A DNA stretch of 64,000 nucleotides, taken from contig NZ_CP011371.1 in assembly GCF_001017435.1 (NCBI RefSeq), forward strand, positions 2,480,001 through 2,544,000, read 5' to 3'. Origin of the DNA: Caldimonas brevitalea. Lineage in GTDB: Bacteria; Pseudomonadota; Gammaproteobacteria; Burkholderiales; Burkholderiaceae_C. The notes under the pieces were generated by a model, which was not told where the DNA came from, made no database searches, and saw only the letters and a list, made by a program, of their open reading frames with translations. Position numbers and translations under genes: made by a program. Below, piece after piece: positions 27,211 to 37,500 of the stretch; position 1 is the stretch's first letter, and each line of letters opens with the position of its first letter.

Positions 27211-29529
27211 GTGGAAACGCTAGATCCGACCTCTGCCGCGCACCTGCCCACCCTCGGCCCTTACCGTTTGCTGCGGCCGCTGGCGCGTGGCTGGGCCAGC
27301 ACCTGGTGGCAGGCACAAGACACCGACAGCCAGCGTGAGCTGCAACTGTTGGTCTGGCAACGGCTGCCCTTGCCGGGCTTGTCCAACCAGGTTTGGCGTG
27401 CCGCCTGCGGCCCGTTGATGGCGCTGCGCCATCCAAATCTGGTGACGGTGCTCGACGCCAGCATCGAGCAGGGCCAGCCCGTGCTGGTGATCGAGGCGGT
27501 GCAGGGCGTGAGCCTGGCACAGTGGCTCGCCGAGCAGGAGGCCATGGCGCCGCGCCAGGCCGTGCTGACCGTGATCGGCATGCTCGATGGGCTGGCATTT
27601 GCCCATGCCGCCGGCGTCGTGCACGGGCGGCTGGAACCCTCCTGCGTGATCCTCGACGCGGCCGGGCGTCCGCGGGTCAGCGATTTCTCGGTCCTGCCGG
27701 TGCCGGTCGATCTGCAGCAGCTGCCCACCGCGAGCGGCCTGTACCTGTCGCCGGAAGTGGTGCAGGGCGGGGCGCCCGACACGGCGGCGGACATCTTCTG
27801 CGCCGGCCTGGTGCTGTATGAGCTGCTCGCCGGCCGGCCCGCGGTGCAGGACCCCAACCCCCAGCGGGCGCGTGCGCGCCTGCTCGAGGAAGACCTGACG
27901 TTGCCGGCGGATGTGGCCAGGGGCGAACACGGGGAGGCGCAGCTGCGCAGCATCCTGGCGCACTGCCTTGCACGCGAGCCGGCACAGCGTTACGCCGGCG
28001 CCGCACAGCTGCGCGAGGCCCTGCAGGAGTGGCTGACGCCGGCGCTGCTCGAGGGCGAGGCCGACAGCCGGGGCGGGCAGACGCTGAACCGGCTGATGCA
28101 GCAGATGATGCAGCAGCCCGACCTGCCGGTGCAGGCCGAGGTGGTGCGCCGGGTGCGCCGGCTGGCCGGGGCGGAGAAGGTCAACCTCGACGAGATCAGC
28201 CGCGCGGTGCTCGACGACGTGTCGTTGACGCAGAAACTGCTGCGCATGACCAACGCCGCCTATTTCAGTTCGGTGGGCGGCGGCAGCATCACCACGGTCT
28301 CCAGGGCGGTCGCGCTGATGGGGTTCATGGCCATCCGCGACCTCGCCGGCACTTTGCCGACGCTCGAGGACATGCGCGACCGCGCGCGTGCCGAAGCGCT
28401 GCGCGAAGAGTACGAGCGCGGCCGGCTGGCCGGTCGCTACGCGGCCCGCTTGTGCCCCACCCAAGCCGAGGAAGAAGAGTCCTTCATCACCGCCTTGCTG
28501 CAGAACCTGGGTCGCACCTTGGTGCGGTTCTATCTGCCCGACGAAGCGGCCCAGATCCGGCAGCTGTCGCACAGCCAGGGAGGCAGCGAGGCGTCCGCGG
28601 TGTTGTCGGTGCTGGGCCTGAGTTTCGAGGACCTGGGCGTCAGTGTCGCCCGCAGCTGGGGGCTGCCCGAAGCGTTGGTGCGCGGCATGCGCCGGCCTGC
28701 CGCCGACCACACCCCCCGTCGGCCCGAGAAGCGTGACGACTGGTTCCGACTGCTGGCGGGCCTGGGCAACGAACTGGCCGACGTGCAAACGCGTGTGGAC
28801 CGGCGTGAACACGCGCTGCGCCAGACCGCGGTGATCGACCGCTACACCAAGGCGCTGGGCGTGACCGGGTCCGAGATCTGGGCGGTCATCGACGCCTTCC
28901 AACCGCCGGCACCGCCCAAGGCGGCGGCCGGCGTGGCGGGTGCCGCCCAGCCGGCGCCCGCCATCCCGGCGGAGCAGGCCCATCCGTTGTCACGCGCCCG
29001 GGCTCGCGTGCGTGTGGCTGTGGCCCACACCCGCGAAACCGAGCTGCTGCTGAAGATCGCCGGCGAGGCGGTGTTCGATACCTTCCAGTGCCAGCATGTC
29101 GTGGTGGCCTTGCGCGAGCCGGGCACCGAGACCTTCGCGCTGCGCCTGGCCTTCGGCGTGCGCCAGGGGGTGCTGCGGCAGCACTTTCGCTTCCGCCTCG
29201 ACGACGAGGGCGATCTGTTCAGCACGCTGTGCCGCAACGGGGCGGACACGCTGATCCGCGACGCCGCGTCGCCGCGCATCGCCTCGCGCCTGCCGGCCTG
29301 GTTCCACCGCCACATCCGCGCCTCCAGCCTGATGCTGCTGCCGCTGGTACAGGGCGACCGGCCGGTCGGCCTGCTGTATGCCGACAAGGTGCAGGTCGAC
29401 GGCTTCCGGCTGGCCGACCGCGAACTCGCGCTGCTGCGCGGGCTGCGCGACGAACTGCAGCTCGCGCTGCCCGACAGTGTTGCCGCGACCGCGCCGCTCC
29501 GCGCTGCGCTCAAACCCGGAAATTCTTGA
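27211..29529 (+). CDS. Pseudokinase-HDOD-GAF paralogue of the preceding gene
   Basis: 772 aa, start GTG at 27211. It has the same order as its neighbour: kinase fold (about 10-265), HDOD (about 290-500, with LTQKLLRMTNAAYFSS and FITALLQNLGRTLVRFYLP) and a GAF-like end (about 600-760). The kinase core is degenerate: the VALK lysine is replaced (ELQLLVW), HRDLKPSN has become HGRLEPSC (Arg140 for the catalytic Asp, Cys145 for the Asn) and DFG is DFS. The fold and the HDOD core are otherwise kept, so it is more likely a regulatory pseudokinase than a dying gene. Its 3' end overlaps the convergent homospermidine synthase gene by 20 bases. Confidence 0.87.
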   Translation: METLDPTSAAHLPTLGPYRLLRPLARGWASTWWQAQDTDSQRELQLLVWQRLPLPGLSNQVWRAACGPLMALRHPNLVTVLDASIEQGQPVLVIEAVQGVSLAQWLAEQEAMAPRQAVLTVIGMLDGLAFAHAAGVVHGRLEPSCVILDAAGRPRVSDFSVLPVPVDLQQLPTASGLYLSPEVVQGGAPDTAADIFCAGLVLYELLAGRPAVQDPNPQRARARLLEEDLTLPADVARGEHGEAQLRSILAHCLAREPAQRYAGAAQLREALQEWLTPALLEGEADSRGGQTLNRLMQQMMQQPDLPVQAEVVRRVRRLAGAEKVNLDEISRAVLDDVSLTQKLLRMTNAAYFSSVGGGSITTVSRAVALMGFMAIRDLAGTLPTLEDMRDRARAEALREEYERGRLAGRYAARLCPTQAEEEESFITALLQNLGRTLVRFYLPDEAAQIRQLSHSQGGSEASAVLSVLGLSFEDLGVSVARSWGLPEALVRGMRRPAADHTPRRPEKRDDWFRLLAGLGNELADVQTRVDRREHALRQTAVIDRYTKALGVTGSEIWAVIDAFQPPAPPKAAAGVAGAAQPAPAIPAEQAHPLSRARARVRVAVAHTRETELLLKIAGEAVFDTFQCQHVVVALREPGTETFALRLAFGVRQGVLRQHFRFRLDDEGDLFSTLCRNGADTLIRDAASPRIASRLPAWFHRHIRASSLMLLPLVQGDRPVGLLYADKVQVDGFRLADRELALLRGLRDELQLALPDSVAATAPLRAALKPGNS

Positions 29530-30916
29530 ACTGCCAGACGTCGCTGCTGTCGACGTCTTCGCTGTAGAGGCGGTGACGCCCCTGCAGCGGCGACCAGGGC
29601 GTGTAACGCCCGCCGACCTGCCCGAGGTAGGGGCGGCAGAAGGCGAGGATCTCGTCGTAAGGCAGGTCTTCGGGTTCGACGATGCCACGGTGGGGTTCGC
29701 GTAGCGCCCAGCGCATCGCCGCGACCACCGATGCGGCCGCTTGCAGCGCGGTGGCGTTGCTGTGCGGCGCCATCCCTCGCGCTTCTTCGATCGCCAGGCG
29801 CGCGCCATACCAATAGGCGCCGCGCGCATGCCCCATCAGCAACACCCCCAGCTCCTCGCTGCCCGATTCGATCTCGTCTTGCACCACGCGGTGTTGCGGC
29901 TGGCATTCCCAATTGCGCTCGGCCAACTCGTGCAGCGACAGCAGCGCGTCGTCGCAGGGGTGGTAGGCGTAATGGACCGTGGGTCGGTAGGCCCCGCCTT
30001 CCTGGTGTGGCACCGTGAGGTAATCGGCGATCGAAATCGATTCGCCGTGGCCGAACAGATATCCGTGATAGGGGCCTGAGCCGGGGCCCCAGCTGCGCAC
30101 CTGGATCGCCGCGCCCGGACGGTCGAGGTAAATCGACGCCTTGCATCCATAAGGATGGGCGCGTGCGTCGTGCGGAAACTCGTGCTCGTGCGTGCCCCAT
30201 CCCAGCTCGGCCGGCTGGCAGGCGTCGCCGACAAAACCGTCGACCGACCAGGTGTTGACGAACTCGCCCGTTTTTTTGCGTGGCAGCGCCTGCTGGGTGT
30301 CCCGCTCGGCAATCTGGATCACCTTGACCTTGAGGCGGCTCGCCAAGCGCGCCCAGCCGGGGCGGTCACAAGGCCTGGGCTCGCGCGGCAGCAAGGCCGC
30401 CGCCAGGTCGACCAGGGCCTGCTTGACGAGATGCGAGACCAGGCCCGGGGCCGCCCCGTGGCCGACGATGGCGGTCGGGCCGCCCTTGAAATCGCGTCGC
30501 AACGACAGGACCTGCTCGCGCAGCGCATAGCGAGTGCGTTCGCCAGGGGGCAGGGACGTCTCCTCGGCTGCACCTGCCCAGGGGGCAAGGCCGGTGTCGA
30601 GATACAACGCGCCGAGCTGCTGGCAACGCTCGATCAACGCGTAGCTCGAGACACCGGCGGCCAGGTTGACCACGAAGTCGCCCGGCCGCAGCCGTGCCGC
30701 CAGTTCACTGCGGTAATTGCCGGGATCGAGACAGGTGTTGGTGACGGCGACGCCGTGCCGGCGCGCGTTGTTGGCGCCTGTCCCGTCGGCGGTCACCACC
30801 TGGACCCGCGCCGGGTCCAGCGCAAAATGCCGCAACAGCAGGGGAAGAACCGCTTGACCGATAGAGCCGAAACCCACCAACAGAATATTGCCGTTGAATA
30901 CTGCTTCCTTCGGCAT
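29510..30916 (-). CDS. hss: Homospermidine synthase
   Basis: 468 aa. The N-terminus GNILLVGFGSIGQAVLPLLLRHF is an NAD-binding Rossmann motif of the saccharopine dehydrogenase-like superfamily; the body (VTADGTGANNARRHG, LYLDTGLAPWAG, ATALQAAASVVAAMRWAL) matches bacterial homospermidine synthase, which makes sym-homospermidine from putrescine. The ATG at 30916 is preferred over 30934 because GGAGG lies 6 bases before it. A 24-base near-perfect palindrome about 50 bases upstream may be an operator. The gene runs tail to tail into the pseudokinase gene. Confidence 0.9.
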   Translation of the reverse strand: MPKEAVFNGNILLVGFGSIGQAVLPLLLRHFALDPARVQVVTADGTGANNARRHGVAVTNTCLDPGNYRSELAARLRPGDFVVNLAAGVSSYALIERCQQLGALYLDTGLAPWAGAAEETSLPPGERTRYALREQVLSLRRDFKGGPTAIVGHGAAPGLVSHLVKQALVDLAAALLPREPRPCDRPGWARLASRLKVKVIQIAERDTQQALPRKKTGEFVNTWSVDGFVGDACQPAELGWGTHEHEFPHDARAHPYGCKASIYLDRPGAAIQVRSWGPGSGPYHGYLFGHGESISIADYLTVPHQEGGAYRPTVHYAYHPCDDALLSLHELAERNWECQPQHRVVQDEIESGSEELGVLLMGHARGAYWYGARLAIEEARGMAPHSNATALQAAASVVAAMRWALREPHRGIVEPEDLPYDEILAFCRPYLGQVGGRYTPWSPLQGRHRLYSEDVDSSDVWQFKNFRV

Positions 30917-31292
30917 TCGGGCCTCCATGTCCATCTGCCGACTGCCGGCAGGTCATCGCAACATTTCGCGGCAACCGGCCGGTTACCGCGTGCTTACTGC
31001 ATGCTGACGGGCGCGGTAATGCGTGTGGACCAAGCGCCTTGAATCAGTCGCAGTAAAACGGCCCGATTTGAAGACGCACTCTCCGACCCTTGCGCGTCGC
31101 GTCGCACTGCAGAATGGTTGCGCTGCTGGAATATGAGGCCTGAATCGTGGGAGATTCCACCAAACTTCCCCCACGCGAGGTAGCTGGAAGAAGTGCGAGG
31201 AGACAGGGGAGAAAAAAGCGGCCGCTTCAAGGCGGTTCCCGGCAGGGGTATCGGTCGAACTTCGCCGGGCGCAGCATCGCCGGCCGCACCGA
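30917..31292. other. Intergenic region upstream of hss
   Basis: No gene supported. It contains the palindrome at 30967-30990 described separately and the 3' flank of the small minus-strand gene at 31293. Nothing else recognised. Confidence 0.5.
30967..30990. promoter_or_regulatory. 24-base palindrome upstream of hss
   Basis: Arms CGCGGCAACCGG and CCGGTTACCGCG are inverted with a single mismatch and no spacer. It lies 51 bases before the hss start codon, a position fit for an operator. The cognate regulator is not apparent in the window. Confidence 0.4.
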
Positions 31293-31694
31293 TCACGCGT
31301 CGACGTTCTGCAGCTTGATGCCCTTGGACGAGAGCGCTGCGAAGATGGCGTCGGTCAGCCGGACCACGGCGTCCGAGGAGGTGGTGTTACGCAGGCGGCG
31401 CAGCAGCGAGCGGTGGGGCCGCGCGAAGATGCTCCACTCGACCGGCTTGCCGGTGTATCCCGCGCCTTCCTCGGCGGCGCTGCAGCACCCCACCGTCACC
31501 TCGAGCTCGCCGTGCGTGTACTCGATGAACCAACCCCAGTCCTCTTCCATCGGATAGCTGGTGACGAAGCCTTGCGCGGCGAGCGCCCTTGCCAACCAGA
31601 ACGCGAGTTCAAAACCATAGACGCCGGGGTTGGTCTGGCATTCCTCCGGCAGACAGGGCAGGAACTCATCGGAGCAGAACTCGACACGCCACAT
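31293..31694 (-). CDS. Hypothetical protein, 133 aa
   Basis: Family not recognised. The sequence is balanced and protein-like, rich in Trp/Cys/Glu (MWRVEFCSDEFLPCLPEE, EEDWGWFIEYTHGELEVTVGCC), acidic, with no signal peptide or membrane segment. The size and acidic character would fit a small cytoplasmic stand-alone protein such as an orphan immunity-type protein, but that is speculation. It lies alone between hss and the propeller lipoprotein gene, with 95 bases to the latter. Confidence 0.65.
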   Translation of the reverse strand: MWRVEFCSDEFLPCLPEECQTNPGVYGFELAFWLARALAAQGFVTSYPMEEDWGWFIEYTHGELEVTVGCCSAAEEGAGYTGKPVEWSIFARPHRSLLRRLRNTTSSDAVVRLTDAIFAALSSKGIKLQNVDA

Positions 31695-31789
31695 GGTTCA
31701 ACTGTGAAGGGAATGCATGCCCACCAGTCTAACCATGGGCTCGTGGGGGGATGTCGAACACGCGGCAGCGCGAAGCCTGCCGTTCTCGG

Positions 31790-33178
31790 CTATCGGGCGA
31801 TTTGAACGTGGTGCACCCCGTGCGGCAGGGGCAGCCGGCCGAGCCGCTGCAGCGTAGGCACCTCACCGCCGGTGACGCGGAACACTTCCAGGCCGGCGCC
31901 CTGCGCGCTGCCACGATGGCCCTGGAACACCGTGGCGACGAAATGCCGTCCGCTGAGGTCGAAGCTGCCGCCCTCGGGCAGCACGCCCTCGAAGTGATGG
32001 TCGCCGAGTTTGGTCAGCGAGCCGCTGGCGGGATCAAAGCGCAGCAGGCTCACGCTTGCGTCCCGGTGGTGGCGTGGCGAGTCAGGCGGAAAGCCGGTGC
32101 CGCGCATGTTGACGGTGGCGACCAGGCGCCCATCGCGGCTGACGGCCAGGCCTTCAGCGTTGTCGTCGGTCTCGACACTGCCCAGCCGTCGGTGCAGGGC
32201 GGCCGGGCCCGTGTCGTCCGCGAGGCGCACCACGCTCAGCGAGGAAGGCCGTTGCGGCAGACGTTGTTCCAACGTCTGCGCGCTGAGATCGCGTCCCCAG
32301 TCGGACGTGAGGTAGTGGCGGCCGTCGGGCGTGAACCGGCCGACGAAAGGATCACGTCCGACCTGCACCGGCGCGCCCCACGGGCGCAGCGTCGCCTCTT
32401 GCGGCGCAAGGCCGGCCTCGAAGCGCAACATCACCACGCGGTCCTGAGCCGGCACGTGGACCGCGAGCGCTTGGCCGGAAGGGTGCCACTGCACGTTGGT
32501 GGCCGAGAGGGGACCGCGCGCGGTGGCCGGGTCGCCCAAGGCGCCGAGCCCGGCGAGGGGGTAGCGGCGCACCGGGCCGAAGCGGCCGGCCTGAAACGGC
32601 ACCAACTGCAATACAGGGCCGTCCCGCGGATTCGACAGCACCGCGAGCCACGCTCCGTCGGGGCTGAGCGCGAGGGCTTCGGCGAAGTCGGCCAGTGTCA
32701 GGCGGTCGGCCTGACGCACGGCCTGCGGATCCCCCAGGTCGAGTGCGATCAGTTGTCGGCCGGGCGCCAGCTCACGCACGCGCGTCTGGCCCGGCGCGCG
32801 CTGTTGCAGCCGTTCGATCACCAAGGCCCAGCGGCCGTCGCGGCTCAACGCCAGCACCTCGGGTGGCGCGGTGACCGAATTCGAGACCTCGTAGCGCAGC
32901 GTGCGCAGGTGGCCGCCCTGCAGTTTGAGCACCGTCAGGGTGTCGCGCAGGCCCTGGTCGAGCGGTGCCAGCTCGCCGGTGGCATAACCTTCGGCGCGCA
33001 TGTCGCCGTCCGACACGGTGGCGATGGTGCCGGCATCGAGGTCGCGCAGGACCTCGGGCAGCGGCTCGGGCGGGACGCCGGCGCAGGCGGCCAGACCGGC
33101 GCACAGGGCCGGCGTGCACTGGCGCAGCAGACGCGGGGCGCGATGGAGCAGGGGACGAAGACGGTGCAGCAGACGCAT
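31790..33178 (-). CDS. Beta-propeller (WD/lactonase-like) lipoprotein
   Basis: 462 aa. The N-terminus is Arg/Leu-rich with a lipobox LAAC ending near Cys32, so it is probably a lipoprotein; the signal is somewhat long. The body carries repeated blade-like units with the pattern ALSRDGRWALV, ALSPDGAWLAVLS, WHPSGQALAVHV, TPDGRHYLTSD, AVSRDGRLVATVN and DLSGRHFVATV, as in WD40-like or 3-carboxymuconate-lactonizing-type propellers. No enzyme activity can be assigned. It is divergent from a LysR-type regulator gene 98 bases away, which may control it. Confidence 0.75.
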   Translation of the reverse strand: MRLLHRLRPLLHRAPRLLRQCTPALCAGLAACAGVPPEPLPEVLRDLDAGTIATVSDGDMRAEGYATGELAPLDQGLRDTLTVLKLQGGHLRTLRYEVSNSVTAPPEVLALSRDGRWALVIERLQQRAPGQTRVRELAPGRQLIALDLGDPQAVRQADRLTLADFAEALALSPDGAWLAVLSNPRDGPVLQLVPFQAGRFGPVRRYPLAGLGALGDPATARGPLSATNVQWHPSGQALAVHVPAQDRVVMLRFEAGLAPQEATLRPWGAPVQVGRDPFVGRFTPDGRHYLTSDWGRDLSAQTLEQRLPQRPSSLSVVRLADDTGPAALHRRLGSVETDDNAEGLAVSRDGRLVATVNMRGTGFPPDSPRHHRDASVSLLRFDPASGSLTKLGDHHFEGVLPEGGSFDLSGRHFVATVFQGHRGSAQGAGLEVFRVTGGEVPTLQRLGRLPLPHGVHHVQIAR

Positions 33179-33276
33179 GGCAAAGACATCGAGTGGCGGG
33201 CAGTGGCGCCATCTTCTGCGGGCGTCCTGCCGCGGGTCTAGTCATACTTTTGATCTCTGTGATTAGCATCATCGAC

Positions 33277-34197
33277 ATGGACCTCCGTACGCTCGCCTGC
33301 TTCGTTGCCGTGGTGCAGGAACTTCACTTCCGCCGTGCCGCCGAGCGGCTGCACATCACGCAACCGGCGCTGAGCATGCGCATCCGTGCACTCGAGGAGG
33401 ACGTGGGCGTGCGCCTGCTGGAACGCGATCGGCGGCGTGTCAGCGTGACGGCGGCAGGTGCCGTGTTCTATGAACATGCGAGTGCCGCGGTGGCCCATGC
33501 ACAGCAGGCACGGGCCGAGGCGTTGCGCGCAGCCCGCGGCGAGAGCGGGCGGCTGCGCATCGGCTTCACGGTGATTGCGCTGCACGGGTCGCTGCCACAG
33601 GCAGTGCGGGTCTATCGAGAGCGCCATCCCGGCGTGCGGGTGGAGTTGGGCGAGATGCCATCACCCGCCGTCGAAGCCGCCTTGTTGGCCGCCGAGATCG
33701 ACATCGGCGTGTTGCACCCGCCAGTGCAGGCCGCCGGGCTCGTCACACAGCCCTTGCCGGACGACCCCTTGGTGCTGGCGCTGCCAGCGGGCCACGCCTT
33801 GGCTCGGCTCAAGACGGTGCCGCTGACGCGCTTGGCGGGCGAGCCCTTGCTGGTCGCCCCGCGCAGCATCGGGCCGCACATCCACGACCGGCTGATGGCG
33901 CTGTTCGACAGCGTCGGCGTGCGGCCGACCGTGGTGCAGGAGGTGAGCCCGATGACGTCCTTGATGGCGCTGGTGGCGGCGGGCCTGGGGCTCGGTTTTG
34001 TCACCCGCTCGGTGGCCGATGGGGGGCGAGCAGGCGTGCGCTTTCGGGACGTGCGCCCGCAGGCGCCACGTTTGCCACTGGCGCTTGCGTGGCGAGGGCC
34101 GGGCCCGTCGCTGGCGGCACGGCGTTTTGCCGACCTGCTGGACGAGCAGGCGCGCGAGGGAGGGGTGCCGTTCGAGCCGGTTGGAGGGACACGCTAG
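33277..34197 (+). CDS. LysR family transcriptional regulator
   Basis: 306 aa. The N-terminal winged helix-turn-helix (1-60) reads MDLRTLACFVAVVQELHFRR then AAERLHITQPALSMRIRALE, followed by a linker and a substrate-binding-type effector domain (about 90-295). The effector is unknown. The ATG at 33277 gives the standard LysR start; the frame is open far upstream across the neighbouring gene, which is a shadow. The divergent arrangement with the propeller lipoprotein suggests local regulation. Confidence 0.92.
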   Translation: MDLRTLACFVAVVQELHFRRAAERLHITQPALSMRIRALEEDVGVRLLERDRRRVSVTAAGAVFYEHASAAVAHAQQARAEALRAARGESGRLRIGFTVIALHGSLPQAVRVYRERHPGVRVELGEMPSPAVEAALLAAEIDIGVLHPPVQAAGLVTQPLPDDPLVLALPAGHALARLKTVPLTRLAGEPLLVAPRSIGPHIHDRLMALFDSVGVRPTVVQEVSPMTSLMALVAAGLGLGFVTRSVADGGRAGVRFRDVRPQAPRLPLALAWRGPGPSLAARRFADLLDEQAREGGVPFEPVGGTR

Positions 34198-34589
34198 GGT
34201 GGGCTTGACAAGGCCACGCGCAAGGACCCGAGGATCGTGGCCGGCTTGCAGTCCGTTGCACCGGTATGCAACCGGTCCCTGGGCGTTTTTGGCACCGGCG
34301 CCCAAAGCCCGTTGCCCGAGCTGTAAAGACTCGGGAAATCACCGCTTTCAATGAACTTCAACCGCTGTAATTTGCCAGATGGCCCCGGATCCCTAGGCGC
34401 CTGCAAAGACTTGAAGCGACGCTTGCCGCTGGCCGACGGTGACGTCCGGTGTTTCATGAAGTACCGAAAACAACTCCAACGCCCTTCGCCTTTCCTGCTG
34501 CTTGCCCCGCACCGTGGGTGCGACGAGACGTGCACGACGACCCTGTGCCGCGCGATATCGGAACCGTCGCAACAACGGGAGTGACAGGG
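34198..34589. other. Region between the LysR gene and the giant kinase-like gene
   Basis: No separate gene supported. The last 141 bases could be an N-terminal extension of the giant protein from a GTG at 34449, but that stretch reads like non-coding sequence. A weak hairpin CCCGAG / CTCGGG lies at about 34315-34335. Confidence 0.4.
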
Positions 34590-37500
34590 GTGGAAGAAGT
34601 TCTCTACCGCAGCGACCGTACCCTTGTCACCCGTCGACCTGCGCCGAGCACCAGCGGCGAGTGTGGCTCCAGCGCCCACCTTGTCCTCAAACAGCTGCTG
34701 GGCGCGGATGCGTCTGGTCGTCTGCGCCATGAGACCGCGATCCTGGAGCGCCTCGCCAAGGTGGACGGCGTGGTCAAGCTCGCACGTCTACCTGCGGATA
34801 CACAAGTCGAGCCGAACACGCTCGCCATGCGTGATGAAGGCGGCGTACCGCTGTCCACGGTCATGCAACGCACACCTCTCGGCCTGTCCGAGGTGGTGCG
34901 CTTCGGATGTGCGCTCGCCGGGGTGCTGGCCAACGTCCACCGGGCCGGGGTCATACACAAGGACATCAACCCATCCAACATTCTGGTCAGCGGGCCACTG
35001 CAGCAACCTACGCTGATCGACTTCAGCATCTCCAGCAACGCAGCCGAAGAGCGGCCCGGCTTCACGCACCAGAGCCACATTGCCGGCACGCTGGCCTACA
35101 TGTCGCCCGAGCAGACAGGACGCACCGGTCGGTCGGTCGACTCGCGCGCTGACCTGTACGCCTTGGGCGTCACGCTCTATGAACTGACCACGGGCCGCAA
35201 GCCTTTTGTGAGCGATGACCTGCTGGAGCTGGTGCATGACCATCTGGTCCAGGTGCCCGTGGCGCCGGCCAGCGTGCAACCGGACGTTCCGCAGAACTTG
35301 TCCGACGTGATCATGCGGCTGCTCGAAAAGGAGCCAGACCATCGCTACCAAAGTGCGCAAGGTCTGGCCTACGACCTGGCGCGTGTGCAAGAGGCCTTGC
35401 AGAAGGGCGACACGACACCCTTCGTGTTGGGCCAGCAAGACTTTCCCGTGCGGCTGACACCCCCTTCGCGCCTGGTCGGCCGGGACACCGAAATCGAGGC
35501 TTTGCGTGACAGCGTCGATCACTCGATCGATGGCAGCGGCTGCTGCCTGCTCGTGTCCGGTGCGCCGGGTGTCGGCAAGACCGTGCTGATCAACGAACTG
35601 CGCCCCATGGTCACCGCCCGCCACGGCTGGTTCGTGTCGGGCAAGTTCGACCAGTATCGCCAGGACGCGCCGGCGACCTCGCTGGAAGCGCTGCGCGCGC
35701 TGGGCCGACTGTTGTTGGCCGAGTCCGAAGATCAGCTCGCCAGCCACCGAGAGCGCGTCCTCGAAGGGCTGGGCAGCAACATCGGTTTCGGGCCGTCGTT
35801 GCTACCAGAGTTCGTATTGCTCCTGGGCAGGCACCCGCGCGTCACCGTCGATGACCCGCGCGAGGCGGAAGTCCGCATGATCCAGGCCACGCTGGACCTG
35901 CTGCGCAGCATCGCCTGCCCTGAACGGCCGTTGGTCATGGTGTACGACGACATGCAATGGGCGCCCAGCATCTCGCTGAGCTTCATTGACGCCGTCGTCA
36001 CCGGTAGCGACCGCATCCCGGGCCTGCTCGTGGTGGTCGCCTACCGCCCCAACGAAGTGGACGCGGCGCACCCCTTGAGCGTCCTGATGGCGCGGTGGAA
36101 GGATCTGGGCCTGGCCCCGCCTCGGGTGGAGCTGAACAACCTGCCGCCGGCCGATGCCAGCACGCTGATCGGCCAAATGCTGCGTTTGCCCGAACCCGAG
36201 GCGGACAAGCTCGCCGAGACCCTCCATGAGCGCACCGAAGGCAATCCGTACGACACGGTGGAATTGATCAACGCGCTGCGCCAGGACGAGTTGCTGGTCG
36301 CGCGCAACGGCTTGTGGGAGTGGGACGCAGCCGCCATACGGCGCTATGTGGGCGACGCGAGTGTGGTGGACCTCTTGAGTCGCCGTATCGCCAAACTGCC
36401 GCCTGCCGCCAAAGCGCTGCTGGATGTCATGGCCTGCCTCGGGGGCGAAGTACAACCCGATACGCTGGCGCTGGCCGGCGGCTTGAGCGACGACGACCTG
36501 CGGCAGCGCCTGACGGCGTCCCTCGAAGATGGCTTGCTTGTCACTGAACAAGGCGACAGAACGGTGCTGCGGTTCAGGCACGATCGGGTACAGGAGGCCG
36601 TGTTCAAGGGCATGCAGCCAGCCTACCGCAGCCGATTGCACCTGGACTTGGCGCGACGTATGGTGGAGCGGCCAGAACTCGGCGCGGCCGCTGCCGAGCA
36701 GTACCTCGCGGCGGTGGATGCCCTGGAAGCATGCTGTGACGAAGCAGAACGCCGCCGGGTGGTCGGCCACTTCCACCACGCTGCGGCCCGGCTGGGCGCC
36801 CTCAACAGTGAGGTCGCCGAACGGTTTTTGAGTGCTGCAATCCGCCTGCTCAAGGCCGTTGAAACGCCTGCGGACGCCAGCTTGCTGGCCGTGCTCGAAG
36901 TCGAGCAGCACAGGGCGCTCTACAGCCTGGGCCGCCTGGACGAAGGCGACACGGTCTACACGTCCATCGTGGCCCGCGGCTCGAATCCGTTCGATCTGGT
37001 CGACCCGGCGGGTGTGCAAATGAGCAGCCTGCTCAACCGCCGCCGCTACCCGGAGTCGATGTCGATGGGCCTCGAGTTGCTGGCCGAACTGGGGTTGCCC
37101 AAGCCCGACGAGCCCGACGCGGCCATCGCCGCCGGAATTCAACGCCTGATCGCCTGGCATGGCAGCCCAGACAAGCAGCAGGACTTTGAGCGCGCCTCGG
37201 TCGATGACCCTCGCGTGCTGGCCACCGCGAAGCTCATCCTCAAGACCGCCAATGCCGCCTACTTCTGCGATGTGGTGGTGTTCGCCTGGGTGATCCTGGA
37301 AGCACACCGCCTGTGGATCGAACACGGCCCTTGCGCCGAGCTGATGCCCGGCGTTGGCGCCACACCCTTCTTGCTAGTGGGCGGGCCGCAGGACTATCGC
37401 GGCGCCTACGAAGCCGGGCGTCACCTGGTCTCGGTCGGTGATGCTCGCGGCTTCGAGCCGGGGACATCGGTCGCGCGTTGCATCTACAGCATTGCCGCGG

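Noticed and set aside
33179-33276. LysR T-N11-A operator between the propeller gene and the LysR gene
   Set aside because: No convincing dyad found by eye in the 98-base interval.
34449-34589. Extended N-terminus of the giant kinase-like protein
   Set aside because: The first 47 residues (from GTG 34449) are Pro/Thr/Arg-rich and unlike a kinase start; GTG 34590 has a better ribosome binding site.
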